Positions 7,728 to 18,006 of a stretch of 64,000 bases of DNA are shown here, one piece after another (position 1 is the stretch's first letter; each line of letters begins with the position of its first letter). The DNA is from Bacillota bacterium (GTDB lineage Bacteria; Bacillota; Clostridia; Oscillospirales; Ruminococcaceae), in the NCBI GenBank assembly GCA_023460035.1, contig JAEWRN010000042.1:81471-145470 (forward strand), written 5' to 3'. The notes below the pieces were generated by a model. It saw nothing but the letters and a program-made list of their open reading frames with translations. It ran no database searches and was not told the origin of the DNA. The translations under genes were made by a program, and so were the position numbers.

Positions 7728-9161
7728 TCAAAACCTCACTGTGAGAAGCGGCACATCTTTCCCTTTATACTCTGGGTCTATCATTCCTTGCTGGAGCTTG
7801 ATAATACGACGCATACGCATTGCTGGGATTAAACAATAATCATTGAACTCTTGCTTATCAAGGTCAAATTCGGTACGCACATGGGGAAATAACAACTTAA
7901 GGTAGGCAGTTGATATGCGCTTAATTGCTTCTGTATCTCTGGTATCAGCATAATCTGGAGCATCAACGACCTTTTCGACAATAGCTCTATAACTAGTGTC
8001 GTTCCGCAAATCATGCATAATTGAACAGAAATACTCAGAATTTAATGCCCAGCCGTTAACCTTCAAGCTATCGTTCATTCGCGGGATATCCCATCCTTTT
8101 ACAAAACCGTGAATACGGTCTAGCAAAGCAGTTTCCTGAAATAAGCTAGGCAGCTCTGATAGCATATATCCGTATTCATTCATATTTTCTTCTTTGATGT
8201 TACCTAAGAAAACTACTCCGGCATCAGACTCGCCATTGTATCCATTAGAATTGAATTTTCCATATTCAAGGTAGCCTTGAAGAATGGAACGCATTTCATT
8301 TTCATCGCCAAAGTTCACGAGTTTCACTTCATCTATTGCAACGAAATCCGGTCCGCAAATAAATCCGGGCTTTCGTCTTACAGCATCATAAAACATTTTT
8401 GAACGAGTTACTTTACCGCCATCCGTCAGCATTCCGTATTTACTTATATGACCAAACACATAACTCTTTCCAGTTCCTTTAGGAGCGAGTTCAATGATAT
8501 TGACTTTTTTCTCTACAAAGGGAAGAAGACGCGTGAGCATTGAAATCTTTTGAAGTTCAGTCTCATACCCATCGGCGTTATAATCTATTGCTCCAAGGAC
8601 TATGTCAATCCATTCAGCCGTTGAAAAATTGGCACGCATATCCTTGAAATACTCTAAATCAACAGTATAGGGACAGAAGTTTTTGAATCCAATCAGCTTT
8701 ATTTTCCCCGGAATCTTTGGCCTGGCCGTATCATCTGGCTGCCTATAACCCAATTTGATAATACCCCACACTTCGCCCCCCCGTACAAGGTCGTTTTTGT
8801 AAATTTCCCAGATGGCCGGTTCAATCATTGTTTCTTTCTCTCCAACGCCAAAGTCGGGGAGAGCAAAAGAGATTTCACCGGTTTTAATATTAATGTCAAC
8901 AGATATTTTCGTTAGGATTTGAACATTTTCATTTTCATAAATAATCTTATTCTTTATGAGCATCCAATCCTCTTTTTTAGGAATGAATTTTTTCACAAAT
9001 TCAGAGACCTCTTCCATGTTAAAGTGCCCATAATCGTCACTAAAAGTCTTTAACAAATAATCTCGCAAAAAAGCAGGCAGCCCTAATGATGAAAAGAAAT
9101 TATTTTTCAAATCTTTATAGACGACCATCTCTTCAAAGTATTCCCTTAATTTATCTACCAT
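7728..9161 (-). CDS. brxL: BREX protein BrxL (AAA+ ATPase, Lon-related)
   Basis: The 477-residue protein has an N-terminal DNA-binding-like region and an AAA+ core with Walker A APKGTGKS at about residue 227 and Walker B FVAIDEVKL near 273. BrxL proteins form DNA-binding hexamers and are shared by type 1 and type 4 BREX. This copy is short compared with type 1 BrxL (about 680 residues) and shows no Lon-protease domain, which suggests an ATPase-only effector. The start has GGAGG seven bases upstream. It is the fourth gene of the BrxP-BrxC-PglZ-BrxL set, each separated by 10-16 bases. Confidence 0.88.
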   Translation of the reverse strand: MVDKLREYFEEMVVYKDLKNNFFSSLGLPAFLRDYLLKTFSDDYGHFNMEEVSEFVKKFIPKKEDWMLIKNKIIYENENVQILTKISVDINIKTGEISFALPDFGVGEKETMIEPAIWEIYKNDLVRGGEVWGIIKLGYRQPDDTARPKIPGKIKLIGFKNFCPYTVDLEYFKDMRANFSTAEWIDIVLGAIDYNADGYETELQKISMLTRLLPFVEKKVNIIELAPKGTGKSYVFGHISKYGMLTDGGKVTRSKMFYDAVRRKPGFICGPDFVAIDEVKLVNFGDENEMRSILQGYLEYGKFNSNGYNGESDAGVVFLGNIKEENMNEYGYMLSELPSLFQETALLDRIHGFVKGWDIPRMNDSLKVNGWALNSEYFCSIMHDLRNDTSYRAIVEKVVDAPDYADTRDTEAIKRISTAYLKLLFPHVRTEFDLDKQEFNDYCLIPAMRMRRIIKLQQGMIDPEYKGKDVPLLTVRF

Positions 9162-9173
9162 TGCTGAGCCTCC

Positions 9174-11456
9174 TTAATCAAATAGGCGTGTTTCGGACAT
9201 GCCCTTCTTTTTGACCTCAAATGTCTCATTAGAAGAAAGTGTGTCTACGCCGTCAACAATATCAAAAGTATAAATACCCTTCTTGGTGTATTCGGGAAGT
9301 TCAATTTCATACAAATAGTCGTCTGTTGTTTTACTAGCATCATAATAATTCCCGTCGATTTTTATGGAAATGTTATTGCTTATTACTCCGACATAAATTT
9401 TAATTTTGGGGCATTCCTTTGCTGCAAGAGTGATTACTTTTGATTCATCCGTGATAAACGCTTCTATTCTCTTTTTTTTCTTTGAGATTTCAATTATCGG
9501 AACTGCTACTTCTTCCAAAGCAGCACCTCCATGCACTTCAACATTGGCCTTCCGTCCTCCCTGAAAGCGGTCATAATTTGGAAGAACCCAATAGCCTTCA
9601 GTTTCAATTGCAAAGTCTGGCTTCGAGTCAATTTCATTTTGAGGGCAGCATCGTCCGGAATGGATCCCATTTGTCGCCATTTTCCACAGGTTTTCCGTTT
9701 CGTGTAATACGGCCAGTCTGCTTGCCCCGTGGTCGGAAACAATGATTGCCTTTTCATATTGACCAGAATACAAATTTGCTCGGATCTTTTTTAGTAAATC
9801 GTCAATGATTTCAAGTTCTTTGATGAGATAAGCTGGCTTCTTATCTTTTTGATAATCATAGTTGTCCTCGCCATGATGTTTGATTTCATCCAACGATTTT
9901 ATGTCAGACAAAGGGCAACCTTTATCTTGGAATGTGGCTACAAACTCTTTGTTGAAACAAGTCAAAGACGGCAACTCACATCTCCCGCAAGAAATACTGA
10001 CAGATAAGCCATATTGATTGCATTTCTGCTGTATATAGCCTAAGTATTCCACGCCCAGGGCATCAAAGAAATATGCGTGCGCCATCGTCATATCCAGCTT
10101 GTCAACTAATGCTGAACGCGGTTTCAATGCGTTGACAAAGCCTAATTCCTGAGACTGTTCATCTACAATCGTTTCAAAGCTGGGAAGAATTTTATTGATA
10201 ACCTTTTGGTACTTGTAGCTTTCAAAATAGCGGTCGAGTAGCGCATTTTTAAACCTAAAAATAGACAGATAGCAGGACAAATCTGGATACACAGTTTTGA
10301 GGATTTCAACAAGCGTGGTGGCGGTATATTGACTGCCATAGGTGTCTAGCCAATCAATGATTTTTTCTCTTTCAGGTTGTGATAGGTCAGTCAAATAATA
10401 GATGGCTGCTTCTTGTTTAACAGAAAGAACCTTGCAGAAATCCACAATCTCATCCAATTCGTTGGCAAACGATTTCAGGATTTTCTTTCTCTCGGCGTAC
10501 ATTTGGCTAAACTCTGAGTCGGTATGCTGGACAGTAAGGATGGTTCTATACAAAGATTTTTTGAATTCAGTATAATTGGCAGAATTGAAGACCGCATGTT
10601 GCAAATAGGGCTTGTTTTTAGTCCCAAATATCGATAGCGACACAAAATAGAGCCATTTTTTATAATCTGAGAACCCGGAATAGTGTGAGATATAATCGGA
10701 CAAATTGGAAATCGATCCAAACTGCTTTGTAACAACGGTTGTCCAGTCGTCACTGCCCATTTCTTTCAATGAATCATTCCATTGTTTGTCTGTTCCAAAA
10801 TTACTTGGAAGCGTTTTGGTCCTGGCGTCCTTACTGCATAGAATGTCATAGGCATTGTTCATTTGAGAAACGTTAATAATGGCCTTATCAAAATTGTTCC
10901 TTGCAACATCAGTGGCAATATAAATTATGTTCTCTCCGTCGTGTTCGATGGCATCACCTATTTTATCAAATCCTATATGGCAATGTGGAAAGGCACCAAT
11001 AAGTGCCGGACTGATGAAACACACTTCAGGAGCATTATCAACATCGCCCTCTGCAAAGAGAATCTGATTACGCTCTGTAAACCTTGCATCTGTAAACTTC
11101 AGATAACTCCCACATTGATAAGTGACGATTATCAAATGTCCATTCGTACTTTTTGACAATAGAGATTTGAGTGTGTTCTTTGTGAATTTTTCACCTTGTA
11201 GTTTCAGAAATGCCGTCAAGCCAACAATGAAAGTGATATTGTTGTTTCTCTCAATAGTATTCATTAATTCTTCAAGTTTAAATGCTCCATCGTTGCTGCA
11301 AAAAATTTCTGCAGTAAGGAATCTATTTTCACCAACATTGAAATACTCCACAAAATCATTCAAATCGGATCGGTTAGAAAAGTCTACAATAATAGGCCAT
11401 CTTTTATTGGAGGCAACAACTGTTTCAACTTTCTTTTTGATACTATTAAGATTCAT
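9174..11456 (-). CDS. pglZ: BREX phosphatase-fold protein PglZ (type 4)
   Basis: The 760-residue protein has a helical N-terminal half and a C-terminal alkaline-phosphatase-like domain. The metal-binding motif SDHGASRL is near residue 574, preceded by FFDALGVEYLGYI, which carries an acidic metal ligand, and followed by EVHGGAALEEVAVPIIEI, the usual end of PglZ domains. PglZ is the signature protein of BREX and acts as a nuclease or phosphatase partner of the other components. The gene begins after AGAGGA, 16 bases past brxC. Confidence 0.9.
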   Translation of the reverse strand: MNLNSIKKKVETVVASNKRWPIIVDFSNRSDLNDFVEYFNVGENRFLTAEIFCSNDGAFKLEELMNTIERNNNITFIVGLTAFLKLQGEKFTKNTLKSLLSKSTNGHLIIVTYQCGSYLKFTDARFTERNQILFAEGDVDNAPEVCFISPALIGAFPHCHIGFDKIGDAIEHDGENIIYIATDVARNNFDKAIINVSQMNNAYDILCSKDARTKTLPSNFGTDKQWNDSLKEMGSDDWTTVVTKQFGSISNLSDYISHYSGFSDYKKWLYFVSLSIFGTKNKPYLQHAVFNSANYTEFKKSLYRTILTVQHTDSEFSQMYAERKKILKSFANELDEIVDFCKVLSVKQEAAIYYLTDLSQPEREKIIDWLDTYGSQYTATTLVEILKTVYPDLSCYLSIFRFKNALLDRYFESYKYQKVINKILPSFETIVDEQSQELGFVNALKPRSALVDKLDMTMAHAYFFDALGVEYLGYIQQKCNQYGLSVSISCGRCELPSLTCFNKEFVATFQDKGCPLSDIKSLDEIKHHGEDNYDYQKDKKPAYLIKELEIIDDLLKKIRANLYSGQYEKAIIVSDHGASRLAVLHETENLWKMATNGIHSGRCCPQNEIDSKPDFAIETEGYWVLPNYDRFQGGRKANVEVHGGAALEEVAVPIIEISKKKKRIEAFITDESKVITLAAKECPKIKIYVGVISNNISIKIDGNYYDASKTTDDYLYEIELPEYTKKGIYTFDIVDGVDTLSSNETFEVKKKGMSETRLFD

Positions 11457-11471
11457 AACAATTCCTCTCTA

Positions 11472-14400
11472 TCAGTTTTTGCCCTTCATGATTTCTACAC
11501 CGACAACAACATTGTCTTCTATTAATTGCTTCAAATAAGTCTTCACTTGGTCGGCAGGCATATCATCAATGATTTTTTTTGCTTTCCCGTAACCGGTGTC
11601 TGTATATTTTGCTTTTGCCATTACCTTTATCTTTGTGCCAACTTCTTTACTTTCAAACCAATAATAAGGCGCATCAGAAACATGACCTTGTAAGTATGCT
11701 TTGACCTTCTCAACATCATCAAAGAGAACGGCATATTCTCCGAGGAAGGTTTCTGCAAACACCCTATTTCGTGCGGCTTGGCTATTCAGCTCTTGCAAGT
11801 ATGATAGTTTTGAGATGTACTCATCAGCTTGTGCAATGGCAATATCATCGGTACTCTTACCGTTTATAGTTGCAAATACCTTTCGCGCAATTGCGGTTTC
11901 ATCGTCGGGAACCATAATGATGATAGGCATAGTGAATTTATTTGACCAGTCTACCGGCGACTCGGTAGCCGTAAGGTCAAACCATTTCTTTCTGAGCTGG
12001 ATATGTCCAAGTGTGCTTATATAGGACTTCACAGCTTCTTGGACTTTTGCCGTATAAACATTGGGCTCTATTGTATATGTACCTTTAAATCCGTATTTAT
12101 CATCTTCCAGAATAATCTTGACATCCTCAGGGATAAGTCCGTCCAAATAAAAACCACAAGCCTTCATAAATAGGCCACTTTGCGAAGTCATAAAATGCTT
12201 GAAGTTTTCAATGTTTGCCTTTAGTAAATCAAGAAATTGTTGCTTTTGCGAATCAAGTAAGCTGTTTGCCTTTTTAAGATTGTAAAGCATTTCGTAAAAA
12301 GCTTTGCTTTCTCCGAGTTCATTTTTTATCACAGAATAGGCAAGCCGAATTTGCGTTATTTTATTGCACCATGCTCTGATGGTTTCTTGATATGTCGCGT
12401 TTTTTGTCAAAACTTTATTGCTGGTTTCGATTATCTCATATTCTGTAATCAATTCGTCAATCTTGGCATTGACAGTATCCTTGTTCCAAACCCAATTAGC
12501 GGCATCAGAACTGAATTTATATGCGAGATGATTGATATATTGACCGCCATCTCCAATGGCTTTTGCAATGGAAGGAAGCAACCCTCCGCGATATACTTCA
12601 AGATATTGAAGCATTCCTTGCTTGCAGTTTTCATTGGACAGAACACTCTTCAAGTCATCAACGGCATCCGGATTGTCAATGCAAATCTGTCCGATTGTAA
12701 GCGCTATATCATTATCAGATTTGTCACCGTCCATGTTTTTATTATTTGCAATTCCGCAATAATTGTCGATAAGAGAACATACTATTTCCCGACTGGTTTT
12801 GAAAGGAACATTTTCTATCGTGTATTCAATGAGCCAAAGTGGGAAAGAGAAACTCTTCATCTGTTCACGGATTCTAGAGCGGGTTTCTGTGATGGAAACA
12901 CAGTATTTTTCCTCAATGCCAAATGCATCTGAAGTTACTTTGTTGAAAGCACGCTCCGCTTCTGTTAGCGTGACAATATACTTGTCCTTATAATGCTTAT
13001 CCGGGGTGTTTTCCTGCTTGATAATTTCTGAAATCATCAAGGCCAGCTTATCAGTATCAAGAGGTACTGTTGTTAAATTATCACTATACGAATAAATGTC
13101 ATTCGCATATTCTTTGAGAATAAATCCAAGAATGAAGGCCGTAAGATTGCAGGGCATAAATCCGTAAGGTTCAACTTTCAACACATTATAAATTGCGGAA
13201 ATTGAAATTCGGTCACTCTTATCGAACTCTTTGTCGATGATGTCTTTAACCGAACGTTTAAGCGTAGCAATATACGAATGAGAGGTTTCCCAATAATCCG
13301 CAATTTTCCAAGCGTCTTTTAATGCATTTTCTAGTTTGGTTGCCTCATTTCCAGAACGGAATGTACCTTTAGTTTCTTGTGTGATACCACATGTTGCGCC
13401 TGCGCCCAGAGAGTTGGCATCAAACATTGTATTTAATACGCTCGTGAAAGCCCCCTCAAGGCAATTCGGATAATGGAATTTATTGATTTCCATCAGTTTG
13501 GCAAACAGGTCAGTGATATTTGCGACACGCTCACCATCCACAACATAACGAGAATAGATATAAAAGTCCCCAGTTTTGATTCTCTTTGCCCAATTCTTCA
13601 GGACTTCAATAGCATAACCTTCATAGGTTTTTCTTTGATTGATATCGCTTTGTCCGATGGCTAGCGCCATTGCATAATTTTCAACAAACTCATCATATTC
13701 GCTATCACCGAGAATGCACTCAGAAGAGTCAATAACAACAACATCGCTCTCGGAATTATTAGCGAAGAATCCTTTTATTTTTTTCTGTAGAGCTGCACGC
13801 TCAGCATTGTCCCTTGCAATTGTAGAGATGGCATAAAGTTTATTGCCATCTTCACCAGGATTGTTTGCCTTTTTCGATTCGCTATCAAAATCGGAGAGGG
13901 TCGCATATGCCAACGAATAGCGAAGGCGGAGAGCCCCGCTAAACTCAACAACGCTGCGAAGACCGCTGTCAGTCATGAAAGACATATCTTTTGTTGTCTT
14001 TGCTTTGGCATCCTTAATAAACGGTGCTGTATCGATAGCCGGTCCCATGTTTTTGCAGCAGTAAGAGAACACATCGCCGGTCAAAGGTGTTCTTGTAACG
14101 ACATGGTCATTCAACAGTTTCTTTGCGACATTCTTTGCTGTAAACTCCAAGTCGGTTCCCTCAAAAGCCAATGTAAGGTTACGGTCATTGGGAAGAAAGA
14201 TATCCCTGTTGCCGGACATTCTGTCAGAGACGGCTTGCAAAAGGAGAATTACTTTCAGAACCCGCTTTTCGGGGTCAATAAGTTCATTTTCAAGTTTTGA
14301 CGTATAACAGCTAAGTACTTCTTTGATGCCAGATGCAAGTCGGTCTTGCCCGCTTTCATAGAAGAAACTCCACAACATATCAATGGTTACAAACGGATTT

Positions 14401-15656
14401 TGAGATGAAAAATCAAAATTGTCGATAAACCACTGGAACGCTTTTACGTCATCACCCTCATCATTCTTGATGAAGTTAAACATACTTCTGGCAGTGGAGG
14501 TATAGTAGATGGAAATATGCTGCAATAGAAGGGCGGCATACGGATGGATAGGCAATACCGCTGAGAGGTCTTTGTCAGTCAATCCGATTTTGCTCTTAAC
14601 TGCACTGCGGCTCTGCATGGTTCTCTTGTCCAGACTGCCTTTATTCTTCTCCCACTTCGCCGCAAGGTCTGCATCCTCAGTAACTTTCATAGCCTTACCC
14701 ATAAGTTCAAAAGCAATATTTTCCGGCAAGGAAATATGAATAGGAGAAACGAATCTGTCAAGAATTTTTCTTTTGTCCGGATCACCATCAGAGAAATAGC
14801 CTTCTGCTTTGTGAGTAACAATCATCAAACAGAACGGAGCAGTTGCGGAAAGTTCAGCAATCTGCTGGAAGCCCGTCAGATGATGCATATTGTTTTCAAA
14901 ATACTCAGAGAACTCGTCCCAAATGAAAATTAGGTTATAGAGGTTATTCTTTGCAATTACTTCTCTAATCCAATCACAGAGTTCCCCGGTGTTCATAGAG
15001 AAGCTGCCTTTTACGGCTTGCACTTTGAATACCTTGGCTATAAGCGAACGAAGTGCATCGTCGTCATAGGTTTTGAGCTTCTCAAGAATATCATCCGCTT
15101 TGTCGCCGCCTAGAATAACCTTATAAGTTCCGGAAGCGTAAATATCAAAACTCCGTTTGTTTTCGTCGTTTTCCAGATAACGAATCAATGAGTTTTTAAG
15201 TGAAGAGCTAGCTTGATTCTCGATGCCATTGTCCGCAAGGGCCTTTTCAATGCCTTCTTGGAGGGCAACAATCAACTCAGTGTCATTGGTTATATCCGAT
15301 GAACCATAACGGTGGCACACCAAAATCTTTCCAGCGTTTTTTTCTGCGGTCAAGCTTTTGCAGAGAAAAGAATCCAAATTATTATCGGCAAAATAGGCAG
15401 CCGTTTCTTCATCGGTTGCTTCAATTAATTTTTTTAAAGTAAGAACGGCATGAGATTTACCAGTTCCGTAAGCACCATCCACCCAAATTGAGAGTTTTTT
15501 CTTTCTTTTGATCACGTCAACTGTCGCCTTTAAAAGGTTGACAAAAGAGGGATGCGGATAAAACTTTTTCCACAAATCCGGCACTGTTTCGATAATTCTT
15601 TTATCAACTTGAGGGAAATATTCAGGATCAATATTAAAATAATCACGATAACTCAT
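11472..15656 (-). CDS. brxC: BREX ATPase BrxC/PglY (type 4)
   Basis: This is the largest protein of the window's BREX core, 1394 residues. Walker A is WVDGAYGTGKSHAV near residue 60 and Walker B is NLIFIWDEFSEYF near 245. The rest is mainly helical. Large BrxC/PglY ATPases are found in every BREX type and, with PglZ, are thought to remodel DNA or assemble the complex. AGGAGG precedes the ATG by eight bases, and brxP ends 14 bases upstream. No frameshift was seen along the whole frame. Confidence 0.9.
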   Translation of the reverse strand: MSYRDYFNIDPEYFPQVDKRIIETVPDLWKKFYPHPSFVNLLKATVDVIKRKKKLSIWVDGAYGTGKSHAVLTLKKLIEATDEETAAYFADNNLDSFLCKSLTAEKNAGKILVCHRYGSSDITNDTELIVALQEGIEKALADNGIENQASSSLKNSLIRYLENDENKRSFDIYASGTYKVILGGDKADDILEKLKTYDDDALRSLIAKVFKVQAVKGSFSMNTGELCDWIREVIAKNNLYNLIFIWDEFSEYFENNMHHLTGFQQIAELSATAPFCLMIVTHKAEGYFSDGDPDKRKILDRFVSPIHISLPENIAFELMGKAMKVTEDADLAAKWEKNKGSLDKRTMQSRSAVKSKIGLTDKDLSAVLPIHPYAALLLQHISIYYTSTARSMFNFIKNDEGDDVKAFQWFIDNFDFSSQNPFVTIDMLWSFFYESGQDRLASGIKEVLSCYTSKLENELIDPEKRVLKVILLLQAVSDRMSGNRDIFLPNDRNLTLAFEGTDLEFTAKNVAKKLLNDHVVTRTPLTGDVFSYCCKNMGPAIDTAPFIKDAKAKTTKDMSFMTDSGLRSVVEFSGALRLRYSLAYATLSDFDSESKKANNPGEDGNKLYAISTIARDNAERAALQKKIKGFFANNSESDVVVIDSSECILGDSEYDEFVENYAMALAIGQSDINQRKTYEGYAIEVLKNWAKRIKTGDFYIYSRYVVDGERVANITDLFAKLMEINKFHYPNCLEGAFTSVLNTMFDANSLGAGATCGITQETKGTFRSGNEATKLENALKDAWKIADYWETSHSYIATLKRSVKDIIDKEFDKSDRISISAIYNVLKVEPYGFMPCNLTAFILGFILKEYANDIYSYSDNLTTVPLDTDKLALMISEIIKQENTPDKHYKDKYIVTLTEAERAFNKVTSDAFGIEEKYCVSITETRSRIREQMKSFSFPLWLIEYTIENVPFKTSREIVCSLIDNYCGIANNKNMDGDKSDNDIALTIGQICIDNPDAVDDLKSVLSNENCKQGMLQYLEVYRGGLLPSIAKAIGDGGQYINHLAYKFSSDAANWVWNKDTVNAKIDELITEYEIIETSNKVLTKNATYQETIRAWCNKITQIRLAYSVIKNELGESKAFYEMLYNLKKANSLLDSQKQQFLDLLKANIENFKHFMTSQSGLFMKACGFYLDGLIPEDVKIILEDDKYGFKGTYTIEPNVYTAKVQEAVKSYISTLGHIQLRKKWFDLTATESPVDWSNKFTMPIIIMVPDDETAIARKVFATINGKSTDDIAIAQADEYISKLSYLQELNSQAARNRVFAETFLGEYAVLFDDVEKVKAYLQGHVSDAPYYWFESKEVGTKIKVMAKAKYTDTGYGKAKKIIDDMPADQVKTYLKQLIEDNVVVGVEIMKGKN

Positions 15657-15669
15657 TTTGTCATCCTCC

Positions 15670-17997
15670 TCAGAAAAGTTCGTTTAAAATTTCAGCCGAA
15701 CTCAAATCACTTTTCAGCGTTATGTTATCAAGCCCCAAAGTAAACCTTGCCTCGATGTAATCTGGATAATTGAAAGTAAGTCCATTCAGAATCTTCTCCA
15801 TGGTCTCTCTATCAAGGCCAAATATCTGTGTGGGACTGATGCCGTCACTTTCAATGGAATTATCAAGTAATCTCGTCAGTGTGAACTGCTTGTAATTTCC
15901 ACACGCTTCAGCAAATTTGTAAAGCGAATATAGGATGACGCGCTCATCGGGGAATTTCCACGATGTTCTAATCAGTTCCACATTTTTCTTATCGCTTTTA
16001 TCAACAGACCCCATACCGACTTGGTTAAATCCTAAATCCAACAGTCTACAATATGACCTAAAAACATCCGTTGCGGCTCGCTCGTTAGCGCACCCAGCAT
16101 CTTCTGTGAGCCTTGATATAATATACTGCCTGTTGAAGTTTTCGTTAAATCCAACGTTTTGTATATACCAGCCAACTTCAGGAGTGTATGAAAGATTAAC
16201 AAGCATCAATGCCCACGCCGCTTCGCTATCAAGTGTTAAAGAATCAACAATATAGAATAATCTTGAAAATTTTCCGTTGTCTATTATGTTGGCATGTTTT
16301 AAAAATGTAGAGAAAAATCCAACTTTAGGTCCGTTTATTGAAGGCCTTTCGAAAAAGTGTTCCTTTTTCTCAAATAATTCATCAAACCACTCAATTAAAG
16401 GGGCATGTGTAGAATAGCAGTTCAAACTCTTTGCTTTCATTATTTTATCTCCTTTAGGCAGTTGTAAGGATTTGTATATCAAGCACCCTTTGTCCACTTT
16501 ATGGCACTGCAAGCAGTGTATGCACCGATCATCAATATGAACGGTTCCGTTCTCCATCGAAATATAACCGTTATGGCAGTCAGCGGCACATTCTTTACAT
16601 CCGATACAACTTGCGGATTTATAGAATACATTTTTGAGATATTTTGCAAAAACGGCATCCTTCTTGATTAGGTCAGAAGGAATATATACATCGTATCCGT
16701 TGCTATTGCTTTTCACTTCAAAGGTATACAGTTTTCCTCGATAATCAATTGTAAATGGCGAGGTGTCATTTCGAAGTACACCTAATGTCTTTATCCACTC
16801 TTTCCAGTCGGCTCTGGGGTGTTCTACATGAATCACATGATAATTTGCAGTAGTTTTCTCCCTGCACCCTATATTGATATTGACATCTCTTCCGTTCATT
16901 CGTGCCTTCCATCCGGTGTTTCCCAAGAACTCATCCATCTTTTCTTCTCGGGGAAATTTATCCGAATAGCACTCTTTAATTAAATCTAAGTATCTGTCGA
17001 ATTCATCCTTATAGCATACTCGTCTAAAAAAAGCGTTTTTTTCCGAAACATTGGGACACATTAAGCAACCTGCTCGGCAATTGCCTTTTTTATATGCATC
17101 ATTTACTAAGAGGTTTTGCATATAAATGTACGCAAACAATTCGGCGCTGTTCCAATCTAATATTGGATTGTACGAATACTGTCCTTTATGCTTTCCTCCA
17201 ACACTTAAATACTCATATTCGCTTCGAGTAATACTCTCACTTGCTCGGACACCTACAAATGCCATGCCTGTGAAATTAGGCTTGCTTATTAAATTGCGGA
17301 GTAGCAAAATTTGCGGTGCAGTTTTATGGACACTGCAGCACCATCTGGTTACAGTTGATGGAGGTCCAAATTGCTTCCAAGTATCCATTGGGTCCAAATG
17401 AGAATGTGAACGCAAAAACATAATTTCATTATTATCGCAATACTGCTGAACTTCCGACACAAGTGCATATGTGTCAGGAAACTCCATGCCAGTATCTCCA
17501 AACAAAACTTTAAACTCATTATGGGGTAGGGCTCGTTGAACAAGATCAAGAGTGACAACACTATCCTTTCCGCCAGAGAATGCAACATAAAAAATATCGA
17601 CTTTGCTGCGGTACTCAATGAAAGTGTTGTATATCTTTTTTATCGTATCTTGTGACAACTGTTCGATGATGTCTCGGTTTTTTTCTACCATTGCAGGAAT
17701 ATCAACAAAACGCAAATGATAACCCGCCGGTTCCGGGTCTTCCATCAAAATTATTTCAGGGGCCTTATAGATTGAGCCGCCTTTTGTTTTGGCAACAAGC
17801 CGTCCTCTGTAATAATAGTTATTGGCTTCAGCCCACATATATGGGAAACTGTCGTTTTTATCGTAAGTCCAGTACTTATCAAAACCCAAAATATCAAGTT
17901 CTTTATAATATACCGGGCGTGGTTCTTTTGAAAATTTCAGTGGCACCGGTGTCAACACATACCCGCCTGTGGTTGAGTCCCATTCGTATGAATACAT
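15670..17997 (-). CDS. brxP: BREX type 4 protein BrxP (PAPS-reductase-like, DUF4007)
   Basis: The 775-residue protein defines the type 4 BREX class. A PP-loop (AFSGGKDSVV) near residue 139 and WCCSVHK near 215 place it in the PAPS reductase/DndC family. A cysteine cluster CRAGCLMC near 315 and two ferredoxin motifs (CIGCKECAADC, CIHCLQC) near 460-490 should bind Fe-S clusters. The C-terminal 250 residues fit DUF4007. DndC, the nearest well-known relative, activates DNA for phosphorothioation. With a cysteine desulfurase in the same gene run, sulfur modification of DNA is the most likely role. It is inferred, not shown. Confidence 0.9.
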   Translation of the reverse strand: MYSYEWDSTTGGYVLTPVPLKFSKEPRPVYYKELDILGFDKYWTYDKNDSFPYMWAEANNYYYRGRLVAKTKGGSIYKAPEIILMEDPEPAGYHLRFVDIPAMVEKNRDIIEQLSQDTIKKIYNTFIEYRSKVDIFYVAFSGGKDSVVTLDLVQRALPHNEFKVLFGDTGMEFPDTYALVSEVQQYCDNNEIMFLRSHSHLDPMDTWKQFGPPSTVTRWCCSVHKTAPQILLLRNLISKPNFTGMAFVGVRASESITRSEYEYLSVGGKHKGQYSYNPILDWNSAELFAYIYMQNLLVNDAYKKGNCRAGCLMCPNVSEKNAFFRRVCYKDEFDRYLDLIKECYSDKFPREEKMDEFLGNTGWKARMNGRDVNINIGCREKTTANYHVIHVEHPRADWKEWIKTLGVLRNDTSPFTIDYRGKLYTFEVKSNSNGYDVYIPSDLIKKDAVFAKYLKNVFYKSASCIGCKECAADCHNGYISMENGTVHIDDRCIHCLQCHKVDKGCLIYKSLQLPKGDKIMKAKSLNCYSTHAPLIEWFDELFEKKEHFFERPSINGPKVGFFSTFLKHANIIDNGKFSRLFYIVDSLTLDSEAAWALMLVNLSYTPEVGWYIQNVGFNENFNRQYIISRLTEDAGCANERAATDVFRSYCRLLDLGFNQVGMGSVDKSDKKNVELIRTSWKFPDERVILYSLYKFAEACGNYKQFTLTRLLDNSIESDGISPTQIFGLDRETMEKILNGLTFNYPDYIEARFTLGLDNITLKSDLSSAEILNELF

Positions 17998-18006
17998 AAA
18001 TTTTCT

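Noticed and set aside
6401..17997. Complete Dnd phosphorothioation system
   Set aside because: DndB, DndD and DndE are absent; BrxC, PglZ and BrxL instead define type 4 BREX, so only the sulfur chemistry is compared with Dnd.
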